A DNA stretch of 64,000 bases from Terriglobia bacterium (GTDB taxonomy: Bacteria > Acidobacteriota > Terriglobia > Terriglobales > Acidobacteriaceae), in contig JAIQFC010000018.1 of the NCBI GenBank assembly GCA_020073465.1, positions 123,591-187,590 on the forward strand. Direction: 5' to 3'. A model generated the notes under the pieces. That model was not told the DNA's origin. It saw nothing but the letters and a program-made list of their open reading frames with translations, and ran no database searches. Made by a program: the position numbers and the translations under genes. This document shows, in pieces, positions 19,507 through 28,968 of the stretch. Within the stretch, counting starts at the first letter, position 1. Every line of letters starts with the position of its first letter.

Positions 19507-20172
19507 CTACTTCAGAAGTTGCAGGTAACTGTTCTCACTGCGAGACACGCGGCTGGTGTCCTGCACATATTTCAGAAATTGACGCAGGTTGTCGCGCTCC
19601 GCAGGCTCCAGGCCAGCAAAGCGGACGCGAACACCGGTGGTAGACGCGCTGCGGGTCACGATTCCGCTCAGTGCAAAACCCTTGACCCAGATCTTCCCGC
19701 TCGCCACCCAAAGCCCAACCTCCACGTTGGCCCCGCTCTTTACGGCGGTTGCAGTTTCTACAAGGCACCCGCCGACGCTGGTATTGCAGAGGTTGCCCCA
19801 GATCGGTGTATTCGAGTTGTCGACCCGCAGTTCCACCGCGACGAAGCATTTGATGCGCGGGTGACGGCGGCGGTCGTCCCCAGGGTTGGGAGTGAAGACA
19901 TCGGGCTCAAAAGGGGGCGTTGCGGAAACGGGCGTTGGCACCGGTCGCGGCGCCGGGGCCGCTTCCGTCTTCATCGATGCCGAAGGATTAGCAACTCCCG
20001 AAGCCTGCGCCTTGATCTCGCGCATAGCTTTGAGAAGCGCTTCTTCCCGCTTCTCGGGCGCTGCCTCCCGATAAGCCTGTAATAGCTTGCCGACATGGCG
20101 GACCAAGTCGGGGTCGGACAGGATTCGTGTCCAGTCCGTACCCAATGCTCCTGACGGCTTCAAATTACTCAT
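19507..20172 (-). CDS. PilZ-domain protein 1
   Basis: 221 aa. The C-terminal half (about residues 100-205) is a PilZ domain: the RRRHPRIKCF motif with the c-di-GMP-binding arginines, then NTSVGGCLVET, the variant of the D/NxSxxG motif. The N-terminal 70 residues are helical and charged; a proline-rich linker (about 70-90) separates the parts. It is predicted cytoplasmic. It probably acts as a c-di-GMP-responsive adaptor for motility, adhesion or secretion; no partner is identifiable. A second PilZ gene follows upstream on the same strand. Confidence 0.85.
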   Translation of the reverse strand: MSNLKPSGALGTDWTRILSDPDLVRHVGKLLQAYREAAPEKREEALLKAMREIKAQASGVANPSASMKTEAAPAPRPVPTPVSATPPFEPDVFTPNPGDDRRRHPRIKCFVAVELRVDNSNTPIWGNLCNTSVGGCLVETATAVKSGANVEVGLWVASGKIWVKGFALSGIVTRSASTTGVRVRFAGLEPAERDNLRQFLKYVQDTSRVSRSENSYLQLLK

Positions 20173-20293
20173 GCTCCGACGATTCTTGCCTTTCAGCCTA
20201 AGAGTCTCGCTACAGGTTGTACCGAAAGTGATCCCGGTTCAAGATGACCGAAGTTACCTACGTTCTGTCACGGTCGACCAGATGGCTCTGGAC

Positions 20294-20668
20294 TTAGTCC
20301 TTATCGGCGCGTGCCTGGTTCTGAAGGTAGCCTCCCAGGGTCCGGCTCTGCTCTGGGTTGAGGGAGAGAAACTCAAATCCATAGTGATATCCGCGCCTGT
20401 GCCGAAGGACGGCGCGCACTTCCCAGGGCGCGGGTGAACCCGGGAGTGAAAAGCTCAATGAGGCGACCTCGCCCAAGGGAAGTTCGGCGGCGACAAGCAT
20501 GCCGATCCCGGCTTCAGATAGATCTTTGCAGTGCGCATCGAGCCGCCGGTATTCCCCTTCTCCGAGCATCGTCACGACCACGGGAAAACTCGCACAGTAT
20601 CGGGCGTGTCGTCGTTGGCGACGGCCGTCTGTGCTGCTGCTTGCGGCTTTACCGGGCTCGGGGCACAT
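20294..20668 (-). CDS. PilZ-domain protein 2
   Basis: 124 aa, almost entirely a PilZ domain: RRQRRHARYCASFPV (about residues 16-30) and CKDLSEAGIGMLVA (about 48-61), followed by the beta-barrel strands ending in a YHYGFEFLSL stretch. These are the RxxxR and D/NxSxxG c-di-GMP-binding motifs. It is clearly different from PilZ protein 1, so not a fresh duplicate. The nearest upstream gene on the same strand encodes a TonB-C-terminal protein. Confidence 0.82.
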   Translation of the reverse strand: MCPEPGKAASSSTDGRRQRRHARYCASFPVVVTMLGEGEYRRLDAHCKDLSEAGIGMLVAAELPLGEVASLSFSLPGSPAPWEVRAVLRHRRGYHYGFEFLSLNPEQSRTLGGYLQNQARADKD

Positions 20669-20704
20669 GGGCGGCGGTTCCTAGCTGCGTGTATGCAGAA
20701 TACT

Positions 20705-21037
20705 TCATTGACTTGCAAAGGTAAGTTGAACGATTTCTGCTGTCTCGTTTTGCGAAACCGCAAACTTCCATTGCTGTACTGCTTCCACAACCGGCTGAAC
20801 CAGGATCGGGCTTCCGCCCAGTATCCTCGTCGATCTCACGGTGCCATCGGCGCGGACCATAAGTTCGACTTTCACCGTCCCCTCCGCGTGCATACGCTTG
20901 GCCAGTTCCGGATAATGAGGGGCGATTCGGGTTATTATCTTTCGCGGTGAATTCACCTGGGCTGGAGCCGAGGGCGCCACGAGCAACCACGTACATGCGA
21001 GGATTCCTGCAGCGCAAATCACAGTGATCTTCCGCAT
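20705..21037 (-). CDS. Secreted TonB C-terminal-domain protein
   Basis: 110 aa. Signal peptide at about residues 1-26 ending SAPAQ. The rest is a TonB C-terminal domain: IAPHYPELAKRMHAEGTVKV, then LMVRADGTVRSTRILGGSPI and the VVEAVQQWKFA helix. True TonB has an N-terminal anchor and a long proline-rich periplasmic spacer; both are absent here, so this is a free periplasmic TonB domain. Such short proteins are abundant in acidobacteria; they may interact with TonB-dependent receptors, but energy transduction alone is unlikely. It is transcribed divergently from the efflux genes that begin at 21284. Confidence 0.85.
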   Translation of the reverse strand: MRKITVICAAGILACTWLLVAPSAPAQVNSPRKIITRIAPHYPELAKRMHAEGTVKVELMVRADGTVRSTRILGGSPILVQPVVEAVQQWKFAVSQNETAEIVQLTFASQ

Positions 21038-21283
21038 GGGGCAATCGTACCTTTCCGGATTCAGCTTAGCGGTGCTACCACCCTGAACAAAGTAGCGAAG
21101 GTAATGAAGACAAACTGCAACCGCTCTTGCGTTAAGAGCCCTCTAATGTCGAAGCCGGACTAGGAGCCTGCGTGTCGCCCGGAAACAGATTCTGCTGGTG
21201 AATCCGCTTCCCCGGATCCGAGAGGAGCCAGCGTTTTTGCATCGCGGGAGCGCCGAAACGAATCAAAAACAACACGTTATGCT

Positions 21284-22795
21284 ATGAATGAGAAGGGCGT
21301 CCTGAGCCGGTCCTCCAGAAGCGGGACGTTTTCACAATTGAGAATGTCACCCTCGTTCAGAAATATCCCAATGACGTTACTGCTGTTGATGTTTCTGCAA
21401 ATGGTCGCGGCTCGTCTCATGTCGCAGGCGACTGCTCCGGGATATTCAGCCCAGAGCCCATCTGTTTCCCTTCCAGGGTCTCAAAGTCCATTCCTGGGCA
21501 GCGAACCCGAGGGCAAAGCGACGTCGGAGGTGCTGCAGATTGATTTCAAGGAAGCCATCGGTCGCGGCCTTCGTAACAATCTCGGACTGTTGCTTTCCGG
21601 GGATAACGTCCTCTCGGCACGAGGCGAGCGTTGGAAAACGCTGAGTGACCTTCTGCCCAATGTGCAAGCCCGGGTGCAGGAAAATGTTCAGACGCAAAGT
21701 CTAGCTGCACTGGGCCTAACCAGTGTTTTTGAAGGGTTGCCGCGTGTTATAGGCCCTTTTAACTACTTCGATGCGCGTGCCTCACTCAGCCAGTCGCTTT
21801 TCAATTTCAGGGACATCGAAAAGGAGCGGGCCGCTTTCGAGAGCCTCAAGTCCGCCCAGTACAATTACAAGGACGCGCGCGAGCTAGTCGTGCTCGCGGT
21901 AGGCAACGCGTACCTGCAAGCCATCGCCACCGCCGCCCGCATCGAGACCACGGAGGCCCAGGTGAAAAGTAGTCGGGCTCTTTACGACAAAGCCCTCGAT
22001 CAGCAGAAGGCAGGGCTGAGCCCTGCGATTGACACGCTCCGGGCTCAAGTCGAACTGCAGACCAGACAGCAGCAACTGATTGTTTCCCGCAACGATTTCG
22101 CCAAACAGAAACTGGTTCTGGCGCGCGTGATTGGACTTCCGCCGGGTCAGGAATTTGTTCTGACCGAGAAAGCTCCATACCAGAGCCTCACACCGCTACC
22201 GCTTGAGATGTATTTGCAGAAAGCCTATGCTTCGCGCTCCGATTACCAGGCTGCCTTGTCGCAAGTCCGTGCCGCGGAGCTTTCGCGGCGAGCGGCTGCT
22301 GCCGGTCGATATCCGTCTCTCGACGTGAACGCGAACTATGGCGACATCGGTGTGACCCCCTCTCACTCCAATGGGACCTGGCAGGTGAATGGAAGTCTCA
22401 ACATCCCCATATTCGCGGGGAACAAAGTCCACGGCGAGGTACTTGAAGCCGACGCCCAGCTCAGACAGGCGCGCTCGCAACTGGGTGATCTGCGGGGCCG
22501 CATCGATTATGAAGTGCGCACCGCGCTTCTCGACCTGAGCGCTGCGGCCGAACAGGTCGAAGTGGCTCGCAGCTCTGTAGACTTGGCGGAGCAAGCCCTT
22601 TCCCAGTCGCAGGATCGTTTCAGCGCCGGTGTTGCCGACAATCTGGAAGTGGTCCAGGCGCAGGAGGCGGTAGCCAGCGCACACGAGAACTACATACAGA
22701 GTCTCTACTCTCACAATCTGGCCAAAGTCGAGTTAGCCTATGCCATCGGCAATGCGGAAGAGGGTGTCAAACGATATTTGAAAGGCAACCAATAG
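21284..22795 (+). CDS. TolC-family outer-membrane efflux protein (with EmrAB)
   Basis: 503 aa from ATG 21284; later in-frame Met codons (residues 21 and 30) lie closer to the signal peptide hydrophobic core (about 30-47) and cannot be excluded as starts. The body has the repeated outer-membrane-efflux domains: long helices at about 185-290 and 395-490, with QDRFSAGVADNLEVVQAQEA as the second repeat's signature. It is the outer-membrane channel for the EmrA/EmrB-like pair that follows 3 bp later, forming a three-gene plus-strand operon. Confidence 0.92.
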   Translation: MNEKGVLSRSSRSGTFSQLRMSPSFRNIPMTLLLLMFLQMVAARLMSQATAPGYSAQSPSVSLPGSQSPFLGSEPEGKATSEVLQIDFKEAIGRGLRNNLGLLLSGDNVLSARGERWKTLSDLLPNVQARVQENVQTQSLAALGLTSVFEGLPRVIGPFNYFDARASLSQSLFNFRDIEKERAAFESLKSAQYNYKDARELVVLAVGNAYLQAIATAARIETTEAQVKSSRALYDKALDQQKAGLSPAIDTLRAQVELQTRQQQLIVSRNDFAKQKLVLARVIGLPPGQEFVLTEKAPYQSLTPLPLEMYLQKAYASRSDYQAALSQVRAAELSRRAAAAGRYPSLDVNANYGDIGVTPSHSNGTWQVNGSLNIPIFAGNKVHGEVLEADAQLRQARSQLGDLRGRIDYEVRTALLDLSAAAEQVEVARSSVDLAEQALSQSQDRFSAGVADNLEVVQAQEAVASAHENYIQSLYSHNLAKVELAYAIGNAEEGVKRYLKGNQ

Positions 22796-22798
22796 CGT

Positions 22799-24067
22799 AT
22801 GGAGCAGACGACGCAAAGCCCGCCTGTGCAAGCAAAAACGCCCCCGGCGAGTACGAAGCCTTTGCCGGCGAGTGAAAGAGATTTTCACACTCGGCCCGCT
22901 CGCACCGAGAGCGCAGGGTTTCGCGTCGGAGTCGTGATCGCGATTATCGTTCTTCTGGTTGTCGGTTTCTTCGTTTATCGCTATGTCACCAGCTATGAAT
23001 CGACAGACGACGCGCAGGTCGACGGTCACATCAACTCGATTAGCGCCCGAATTTCCGGCCATGTAGTCAAGCTCAACGTGCAGGACAACCAGTACGTCCA
23101 GGCCGGCACCGTTCTGGTAGAGATCGATCTTGCCGACTACCAACTCGCCTACGACCGAGCCAAAGCAGATTTCGAAGACGCGCAAGCCGCGGCCCTGGCC
23201 GCCGGAGTCAACGTGCCGATTACGTCGGTCAATACCAGCAGCCAGGTGTCGGTGAGCGAAGCAGACGTAGAAAACGCCCGCGCGGGGATTCAGGCTGCAC
23301 GGCAGCAACTCGAAGCCGCAAAAGCGCAGCTGCAGGAGGCGGACGCAAACAATATCAAGGCGCAAAACGACCTCGGCCGCTACAAGCAGCTGGTCGACAA
23401 GCAGGAGATTTCGCAACAGCAATATGATCAGGCGGTGGCTGCCGCCCGGGGAAGCGCTGCTTCCGTCGAGGCTGCTCGCGCCAACGCAGATGCGGCGCAG
23501 CAGCAGGTGATCCAGGCCCAGGGCAAGCTGGTGCAGGCTCAGGCGAACTGGCGCTATGCCACCACTGCTCCCAAGCAGATGCAGATCATTCGGGCCAGGG
23601 CCGCGTCAGCCGAGGCGCAAGCTCAACGCAAGAAGGCCGATCTCGACCAGGCGCAATTGAATCTGCAGTACACCAAAATTGTTGCCCCGGTGAGCGGCGT
23701 TGTCAGCAATCGGACCGTTGAAGTCGGCCAGAATGTCGCCGCGGGACAGGAACTGATGAAGCTCATTCCGCTCGACGATGTCTGGATCACGGCCAACTTC
23801 AAGGAAACCGAACTCCGGGACATGAAGGTCGGCCAGCCTGTCACCGTCAAAGTCGATGCGAATGGCCGGGAGTACAAAGGTAAAGTCGACAGCATCGCCG
23901 GCGCCAGTGGCGCTCGTTTCAGCCTGCTGCCCCCGGAAAATGCGACAGGGAACTATGTCAAAGTCGTGCAGCGCATCCCGGTCAAGATCGTCCTCAATCC
24001 CGGCGAGAACAGCGATCATCAATTGCGGCCCGGAATGTCAGTGGTGCCGAAGGTCTGGATTCGGTAA
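22799..24067 (+). CDS. EmrA/HlyD-family membrane fusion protein
   Basis: 422 aa. One N-terminal membrane anchor (about residues 44-62), then the ESTDDAQVDGHINSISARIS half-lipoyl motif typical of EmrA, a long Gln/Ala-rich coiled coil (about 135-285), the second lipoyl half (KIVAPVSGVVSNRTVEVGQN, about 290-312) and a beta-barrel. It bridges the DHA2 transporter and TolC in the periplasm. Its stop overlaps the transporter start by one base (TAATG). Confidence 0.93.
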   Translation: MEQTTQSPPVQAKTPPASTKPLPASERDFHTRPARTESAGFRVGVVIAIIVLLVVGFFVYRYVTSYESTDDAQVDGHINSISARISGHVVKLNVQDNQYVQAGTVLVEIDLADYQLAYDRAKADFEDAQAAALAAGVNVPITSVNTSSQVSVSEADVENARAGIQAARQQLEAAKAQLQEADANNIKAQNDLGRYKQLVDKQEISQQQYDQAVAAARGSAASVEAARANADAAQQQVIQAQGKLVQAQANWRYATTAPKQMQIIRARAASAEAQAQRKKADLDQAQLNLQYTKIVAPVSGVVSNRTVEVGQNVAAGQELMKLIPLDDVWITANFKETELRDMKVGQPVTVKVDANGREYKGKVDSIAGASGARFSLLPPENATGNYVKVVQRIPVKIVLNPGENSDHQLRPGMSVVPKVWIR

Positions 24068-25656
24068 TGGGCACGGCCGCGGCTACGTTCGATAGCGCCG
24101 ATGTCTGGCGCCCGGCGGTGAATCCCTGGATCATCGCGCTGGCGGTTACGCTCGCGACCTTCATGGAAGTGCTCGACACTTCTATCGCCAACGTGGCCCT
24201 GCCCCACATCGCCGGCAGCCTCTCCGCTGGTCAGGACGAGAGTACCTGGGTCCTGACTTCCTATCTTGTTTCCAACGCGATTGTTCTTCCGCTGAGTGGT
24301 TGGCTCTCGTCGATCATGGGCCGCAAGAATTTCTACATGACTTGCGTCGCCCTGTTCACCGTAAGTTCGTTTCTTTGTGGACTGGCACCGAACCTTGCGA
24401 CGCTGATCATCTGCCGTGTACTGCAAGGTGCTGGCGGAGGTGGCCTGCAGCCCAGCGAGCAGGCGATTCTGGCGGATACGTTCCCTCCCGCCAAGCGGGG
24501 TATGGCATTCGCGGTCTATGGCATCGCTGTCGTTACCGCGCCTGCAATCGGGCCAACCCTGGGCGGATGGATCACCGACAACTTCACGTGGCGATGGATC
24601 TTCTTCATCAACATCCCGGTCGGCATTCTCTCGATCTTGCTCACGTCGCGGTTAATTCAGGATCCTCCTTATCTCAAGCGCCGCAAGCTGAGCGAGACCA
24701 CGATCGACTATGTTGGTCTCGGCTTCGTGGCACTCGGACTGGGGACGCTTCAGGTTGTGCTCGATAAAGGGCAGCGCGAAGACTGGTTCGAATCGGATTT
24801 CATTGTCACGCTTTCACTGATCTGCGCTGCCTCACTGCTGTTCGTGATCTTCTGGGAGTGGAGACACAAGGATCCGATCATTGATCTCCACCTGTTCCGC
24901 AACCGTACCTTCGGCATTTCCAACCTTCTGATGTTCATGCTGGGATTTGCCCTGCTCGGCAGTACGCTGCTGTTGCCGCTGTTCATGCAGACCCTGCTCG
25001 GATACACGGCGGAGCAGTCTGGCCTGGCGCTGATGCCGGGCGGATTCTGCATCATGCTGTTGCTGCCCCTGGTGGGGTTCCTGCTCTCACGTTACAGTCC
25101 GCGCTGGCTTCTGGTCTTCGGTTTGACGGTGCTGTCGGCGTCGCTGTTCCACATGACGAACTTCAGTTTGGACATTGATTTCCGCACCGCGGCCATGGCT
25201 CGGGTGTTCCAGGCAGTCGGAATGGCTTTTCTGTTCGTCCCGATCAACACGGCGGCCTATGCTTTTCTGCCACGGGACAAGAACAACGCGGCATCGGGGC
25301 TGATGAATCTTGCCCGCAACATCGGCGGCAGCGTGGGGATCTCGTTCGTGACCACGATGCTGGACCGTCGCACTCAAGTCCACCTGACCAACCTGATGAG
25401 CAACATATCCGGAGCCAACCCGGCACTGCAAAGCAAACTTCACGGGTTGACGGCATTCCTGCTGGGAAAGGGAGGAGACCCGCCGACAGCGATGCGGCAA
25501 GCCTACGCCATGATTCAGGGCACGGTATTTCGCCAGGCTACGATGCTGGCCTACATCGATTGCTTCTGGCTTCTGGGTGTGGCGATCATGGCCATGATTC
25601 CCATGGTGTTCCTGATGAAAAAATCAAGGCCCGGCGGCGGGTTGGCAGTACACTAA
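24067..25656 (+). CDS. DHA2-family drug:H+ antiporter (EmrB type), MFS
   Basis: 529 aa, with about 14 predicted hydrophobic helices as in the DHA2 subgroup. Motifs: VLDTSIANVALPHIAG (the family D1 motif, about residues 37-52), GWLSSIMGRKNF (motif A, loop 2-3, about 78-90), the VLQGAGGGGLQPSEQAIL motif B region, and GPTLGGWITDNFTWRWIFFI (motif C, about 163-182). It exports drugs or other lipophilic compounds by proton antiport through EmrA-like and TolC partners. It overlaps the adaptor stop by 1 bp. Substrate unknown. Confidence 0.94.
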   Translation: MGTAAATFDSADVWRPAVNPWIIALAVTLATFMEVLDTSIANVALPHIAGSLSAGQDESTWVLTSYLVSNAIVLPLSGWLSSIMGRKNFYMTCVALFTVSSFLCGLAPNLATLIICRVLQGAGGGGLQPSEQAILADTFPPAKRGMAFAVYGIAVVTAPAIGPTLGGWITDNFTWRWIFFINIPVGILSILLTSRLIQDPPYLKRRKLSETTIDYVGLGFVALGLGTLQVVLDKGQREDWFESDFIVTLSLICAASLLFVIFWEWRHKDPIIDLHLFRNRTFGISNLLMFMLGFALLGSTLLLPLFMQTLLGYTAEQSGLALMPGGFCIMLLLPLVGFLLSRYSPRWLLVFGLTVLSASLFHMTNFSLDIDFRTAAMARVFQAVGMAFLFVPINTAAYAFLPRDKNNAASGLMNLARNIGGSVGISFVTTMLDRRTQVHLTNLMSNISGANPALQSKLHGLTAFLLGKGGDPPTAMRQAYAMIQGTVFRQATMLAYIDCFWLLGVAIMAMIPMVFLMKKSRPGGGLAVH

Positions 25657-25663
25657 AACGGCC

Positions 25664-26326
25664 ATGTTTCGGCTCATCACGGTTGAGCGGGAGTACGGCT
25701 GCGGCGGCGCCCCGATTGCCGCCCAACTTGCCGACCACCTCGGGTGGAAGCTCTGGGATCACGGTCTCACCGAAGAGATTGCCCGTCTCGCGAACGTCGA
25801 TCCTTCCGCGGTGATGCGTTGCGACGAGCGCATGGACAGTCGTCTTTACCGCCTGGCAAAGGCCTTCTGGCGCGGCAGCTACGAACGCAGTTCCCCGCTC
25901 GGCAATCAGGCGTTCGATACCGACCGCATGATGTCGATGATGCAGGAGATCACGGCGAGAATTGCGGAGGAAGGCAGTGCCGTCGTCGTAGGACAGGGAG
26001 CGCCTTATTTCCTACGCGAACGTTCGGACGCATTCCATGTTTTTCTCTACGCTCCCCGCGCGGAAAAAATACGCCGCATCCGTGAGGACGGCAGCAGTGA
26101 GGAGGAAGCAGAGGAACTGGTCGACGCGGTCGACCGTGAGCGCGCTGCTTACATCAAACACTATTTCGACGCCGACTGGCCCACCCGCTCCCTTTATCAC
26201 GTCATGCTCAATACTGCCGTCGGCAATGAGGCCGTGCTTCAGACCATCCTCAACACGATGCGTCTCGTCGAGGGCCGTCCAAAGGCTACCGACTACGAGC
26301 CTCCGAGAATTCGGAGTCACCGTTAG
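25664..26326 (+). CDS. Cytidylate-kinase-like P-loop protein
   Basis: 220 aa. N-terminal segment ITVEREYGCGGAPIAAQLAD (residues 5-24) is the altered P-loop of the cytidylate kinase-like family (normal kinases have GxSGSGKST; here the Lys/Ser/Thr end is missing). Downstream: VVVGQGAPYFLRER (near residue 105) and FLYAPRAEKIRRI (near 125), typical of that family, then a DRERAAYIKHYFDADW stretch. It starts 7 bp after the EmrB-type gene and so belongs to the same transcript. Nucleotide binding is likely; activity on CMP is doubtful. Family members commonly remain uncharacterised. Confidence 0.82.
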   Translation: MFRLITVEREYGCGGAPIAAQLADHLGWKLWDHGLTEEIARLANVDPSAVMRCDERMDSRLYRLAKAFWRGSYERSSPLGNQAFDTDRMMSMMQEITARIAEEGSAVVVGQGAPYFLRERSDAFHVFLYAPRAEKIRRIREDGSSEEEAEELVDAVDRERAAYIKHYFDADWPTRSLYHVMLNTAVGNEAVLQTILNTMRLVEGRPKATDYEPPRIRSHR

Positions 26327-26354
26327 GAACTCGATTCTGCGCACCGCATCGGGC

Positions 26355-27386
26355 TTACCTGGAACCCGGCCGTCCCTGCGGCCGCTGCGGCGCCGGACAG
26401 CAATCCTCCGCGCAAACATCGGCCCGCGGTCCCAGCGCTCCCAGCGCTCGTCTCTCTGACGCAGGATTCATCCGCTCCAGAATCAACTCACGAATCATCC
26501 CGACAAATTTGGGATGCACTCCCACGGTCTTCGCCCGAACCATCGGCAATGCCAGCGAATCGCAGAGCTGCCGCGCTTCCACGTCGAGGTCGTAGAGCAC
26601 CTCCATGTGGTCGGAGATGAAGCTGATAGGCGCGAGGACCACAGCGCTCGCGAGATTGTTTGCCTTCACCTTGCGCACGTATTCGAGAATGTCAGGCTCC
26701 AACCAGGGTTGTCCGGGCGCTCCGCTGCGGCTCTGGTAGACAAGCGCATCATTCCTGACCCCCACCCGCGACGAAACCAGCCGCCGGACTTCCTCGAGTT
26801 GCTGCACGTAATCGCATGTGTTGGCCATGGAAAGAGGAATACTGTGAGCGGTGTAGATAACCTGGACATTCTGGCGCGACTCAGACGGCACCGCTTGCAA
26901 CGCTTCCTGCATCCGCTCTTCCGTTGCCCCAATGAATTCAGGGTGGTTGAAGAAAGCCCGCAGCTTGTCGATTTCGGGCACACCCGGTCCAACTTCGCTC
27001 TGGGCCCGGGAAATGTCCTCCCGATACTGCCTGCATCCGGAGTAGGAACTGTATGCCGACGTCACAAACGCCAGCGCCCGGCGCACACCGTCCAGCTTCA
27101 TTCGCCGCAAAGTCTCCGGGAGCAACGGGTGCCAGTTGCGGTTGCCCCAGTACACCGGCAGCTTCGGCCCCTTGTGCTCCAACTCAGCTTCCAGTGCGGC
27201 GATCAGTTCACGCGTCTGCTGGTTGATCGGGCTCACGCCGCCAAAGTGGTAGTAATGCTCGGCCACTGCCCACATGCGCTCCCGGGGCACATTCCGTCCG
27301 CGCAGGACGTTTTCCAGAAAGGGGAGTACGTCTTCCCGAGATTCTGGCCCGCCAAAGGAAACAATCAGGATCGCATCGTAGTTCAT
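26355..27386 (-). CDS. hemH: Ferrochelatase (protoporphyrin or coproporphyrin type)
   Basis: 343 aa. Inserts Fe2+ into a porphyrin. The N-terminus AILIVSFGGPESREDVLPFL, the metal-site His181 within TAHSIP and Glu262 within SFISDHMEVLYDLD are conserved. A Cys at 118 (SYSGCRQYRED) and a C-terminal C325-x3-C329-C330 are arranged like the four [2Fe-2S] ligands of actinobacterial coproporphyrin ferrochelatases, though the tail spacing differs. It is therefore a candidate Fe-S enzyme. It converges with the cytidylate-kinase-like gene (28 bp gap). The last 15 residues are Pro/Arg-rich and probably disordered. Confidence 0.92.
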   Translation of the reverse strand: MNYDAILIVSFGGPESREDVLPFLENVLRGRNVPRERMWAVAEHYYHFGGVSPINQQTRELIAALEAELEHKGPKLPVYWGNRNWHPLLPETLRRMKLDGVRRALAFVTSAYSSYSGCRQYREDISRAQSEVGPGVPEIDKLRAFFNHPEFIGATEERMQEALQAVPSESRQNVQVIYTAHSIPLSMANTCDYVQQLEEVRRLVSSRVGVRNDALVYQSRSGAPGQPWLEPDILEYVRKVKANNLASAVVLAPISFISDHMEVLYDLDVEARQLCDSLALPMVRAKTVGVHPKFVGMIRELILERMNPASERRALGALGPRADVCAEDCCPAPQRPQGRPGSR

Positions 27387-27572
27387 TTCATTTTCTCAGC
27401 CGGAACGGCACGAGCAAGAGAAGACGCATTCATTTGTGTTGCCGCGTGGTCCCCACACTCTGCGTCGAAGAATCGCAGATGAATCAGTCAGACCGCCTGA
27501 CCCCGCCACAGAATGGAACTCACTCTGGAAGCTCGCGAGGCACCCGCCCGGCGTCTACGTGCTTACTATCTC

Positions 27573-28838
27573 TTATCTGCCTCCAGCGAAACCCGCAGAG
27601 ACGACTTGCGCGGCTGCATTCACAGACAAAGGCCGATCCAGCGAAATCTCCATCTCGGTGAACCGGGGCAATATGACATCCCGACCGTGGCGCGTCACCA
27701 TGAAGATGCCTGAGATGCAGCTGGCAGCGATTCGAGCTGTGCCGGCGGTGGAAGCGTCCGTCGCAGTCGATACGAGGGCCTCGATGACTAACTGCGCTCC
27801 ATCATCCACTTCCTTGGTGATGCCGGCAGTCACGCCCATGTTAATCGCCATCCATGCCTTACCCGGTCGTTCGCCTCGAAGCTGTCCTTCCGCGTCAATC
27901 CTCGTGTGCGATCCCCGGTCCAATTCCGCTCCGGCGAGCGATGCAGCGATGGGCACGAGGTTCCCACCCGGCAACGTCAAGCCAGTGAATGTCAGGGATA
28001 ACGTTCCCGCCCGGCTCCCCCAGCGTGGCGGAGTCTTCTTCACGACTTTGCCTTCAAACAGGCTGCCCGCCGGCAGGATGACGCGCGAATTCAAGGACAC
28101 AGGTTCCAGCAAACGCGCCCGCACCACATCCCCGGGCTTGCTCTTTGAGGCACTGATATCACCCAGCAGGAGAATCTTGCACTGCGTCCCGGCAGGAAGA
28201 GTCTCAGGCCTAGGTGAAACACGCTCCGCGGAACTACCGGCCTCCGAAGCCAATCCAGAGTCCCCACTCGCGAAAGCCTCCAGCACCATCGTGGGGGCAG
28301 CCGGTTCTCTCCCGTTGGGCTTGCTCACCTCGACGGTGCCATCTTCGCCGCCGGCTTGCCCGCCCGGCTTTTTCTTCTTCGCCTGGGCATGTACTTCCCG
28401 CCTCCGGCTGACCGAGATCAGCGACACCTGCAGCGCGCTCTCGCGTTCAGATTGCGAAACGGTTGCAGTCCTGAAAACCGGGTAGCTTTCATGCCGCGGA
28501 GAGAAAACCTCGATCACCCAGGGCCAGTGATCGTTGGGAGGACGTCTTCTTTTTTCCACACGGTCGACGGTCAGACGGACGCGGCTCCCAGCAGGGAACA
28601 ACTCGCGGTCCGCGGAGTAGACATCCCGTGCCAGGGTGCCTTCGACCACATTGCCCGGCTTCAACCTTGACATTCCTACCGGCTTACTAAGATGCACTTT
28701 GAGGTACAGCGCAGAATCAGGCGCCGCGCCTCCGCGGATGGCCGGTTCGTCCGCCGCGGCGCAAAATGCTGGGCTCCCAATCAGTCCCAGCGCCAGCAGC
28801 TCAATCGCGACCGCCTTCAACCCTTGCACAGCTTTCAT
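27573..28838 (-). CDS. Secreted conserved protein of unknown function
   Basis: 421 aa from ATG 28838, chosen because AAGGAG lies seven bases upstream and a signal peptide (about residues 1-27, ending FCAAA) begins there; a longer frame to 28916 lacks both. Two similar beta-rich modules are visible, each with a 'controlled release then LPAGS' pattern: KPGNVVEGTLARDVYS...LFPAGSRVRL (about 55-85) and KPGDVVRARLLEPVSL...ILPAGSLFEG (about 245-275). The segment between them is Lys/Pro/Glu-rich. This repeat pattern is common in acidobacterial secreted proteins of unknown role. No catalytic motif seen. Confidence 0.7.
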   Translation of the reverse strand: MKAVQGLKAVAIELLALGLIGSPAFCAAADEPAIRGGAAPDSALYLKVHLSKPVGMSRLKPGNVVEGTLARDVYSADRELFPAGSRVRLTVDRVEKRRRPPNDHWPWVIEVFSPRHESYPVFRTATVSQSERESALQVSLISVSRRREVHAQAKKKKPGGQAGGEDGTVEVSKPNGREPAAPTMVLEAFASGDSGLASEAGSSAERVSPRPETLPAGTQCKILLLGDISASKSKPGDVVRARLLEPVSLNSRVILPAGSLFEGKVVKKTPPRWGSRAGTLSLTFTGLTLPGGNLVPIAASLAGAELDRGSHTRIDAEGQLRGERPGKAWMAINMGVTAGITKEVDDGAQLVIEALVSTATDASTAGTARIAASCISGIFMVTRHGRDVILPRFTEMEISLDRPLSVNAAAQVVSAGFAGGR

Positions 28839-28968
28839 CGTTGGGCTCCTTGGCCGCCCTGAATGGCTCGGACTGGTCCTCGCACGAATGCTCTGTTGGA
28901 TTCGCGACAGAAACAATGAGAATCGCAGCGGCTGTTCCCGGCCACAGTTGATTTTGAGGAGGAAAATC

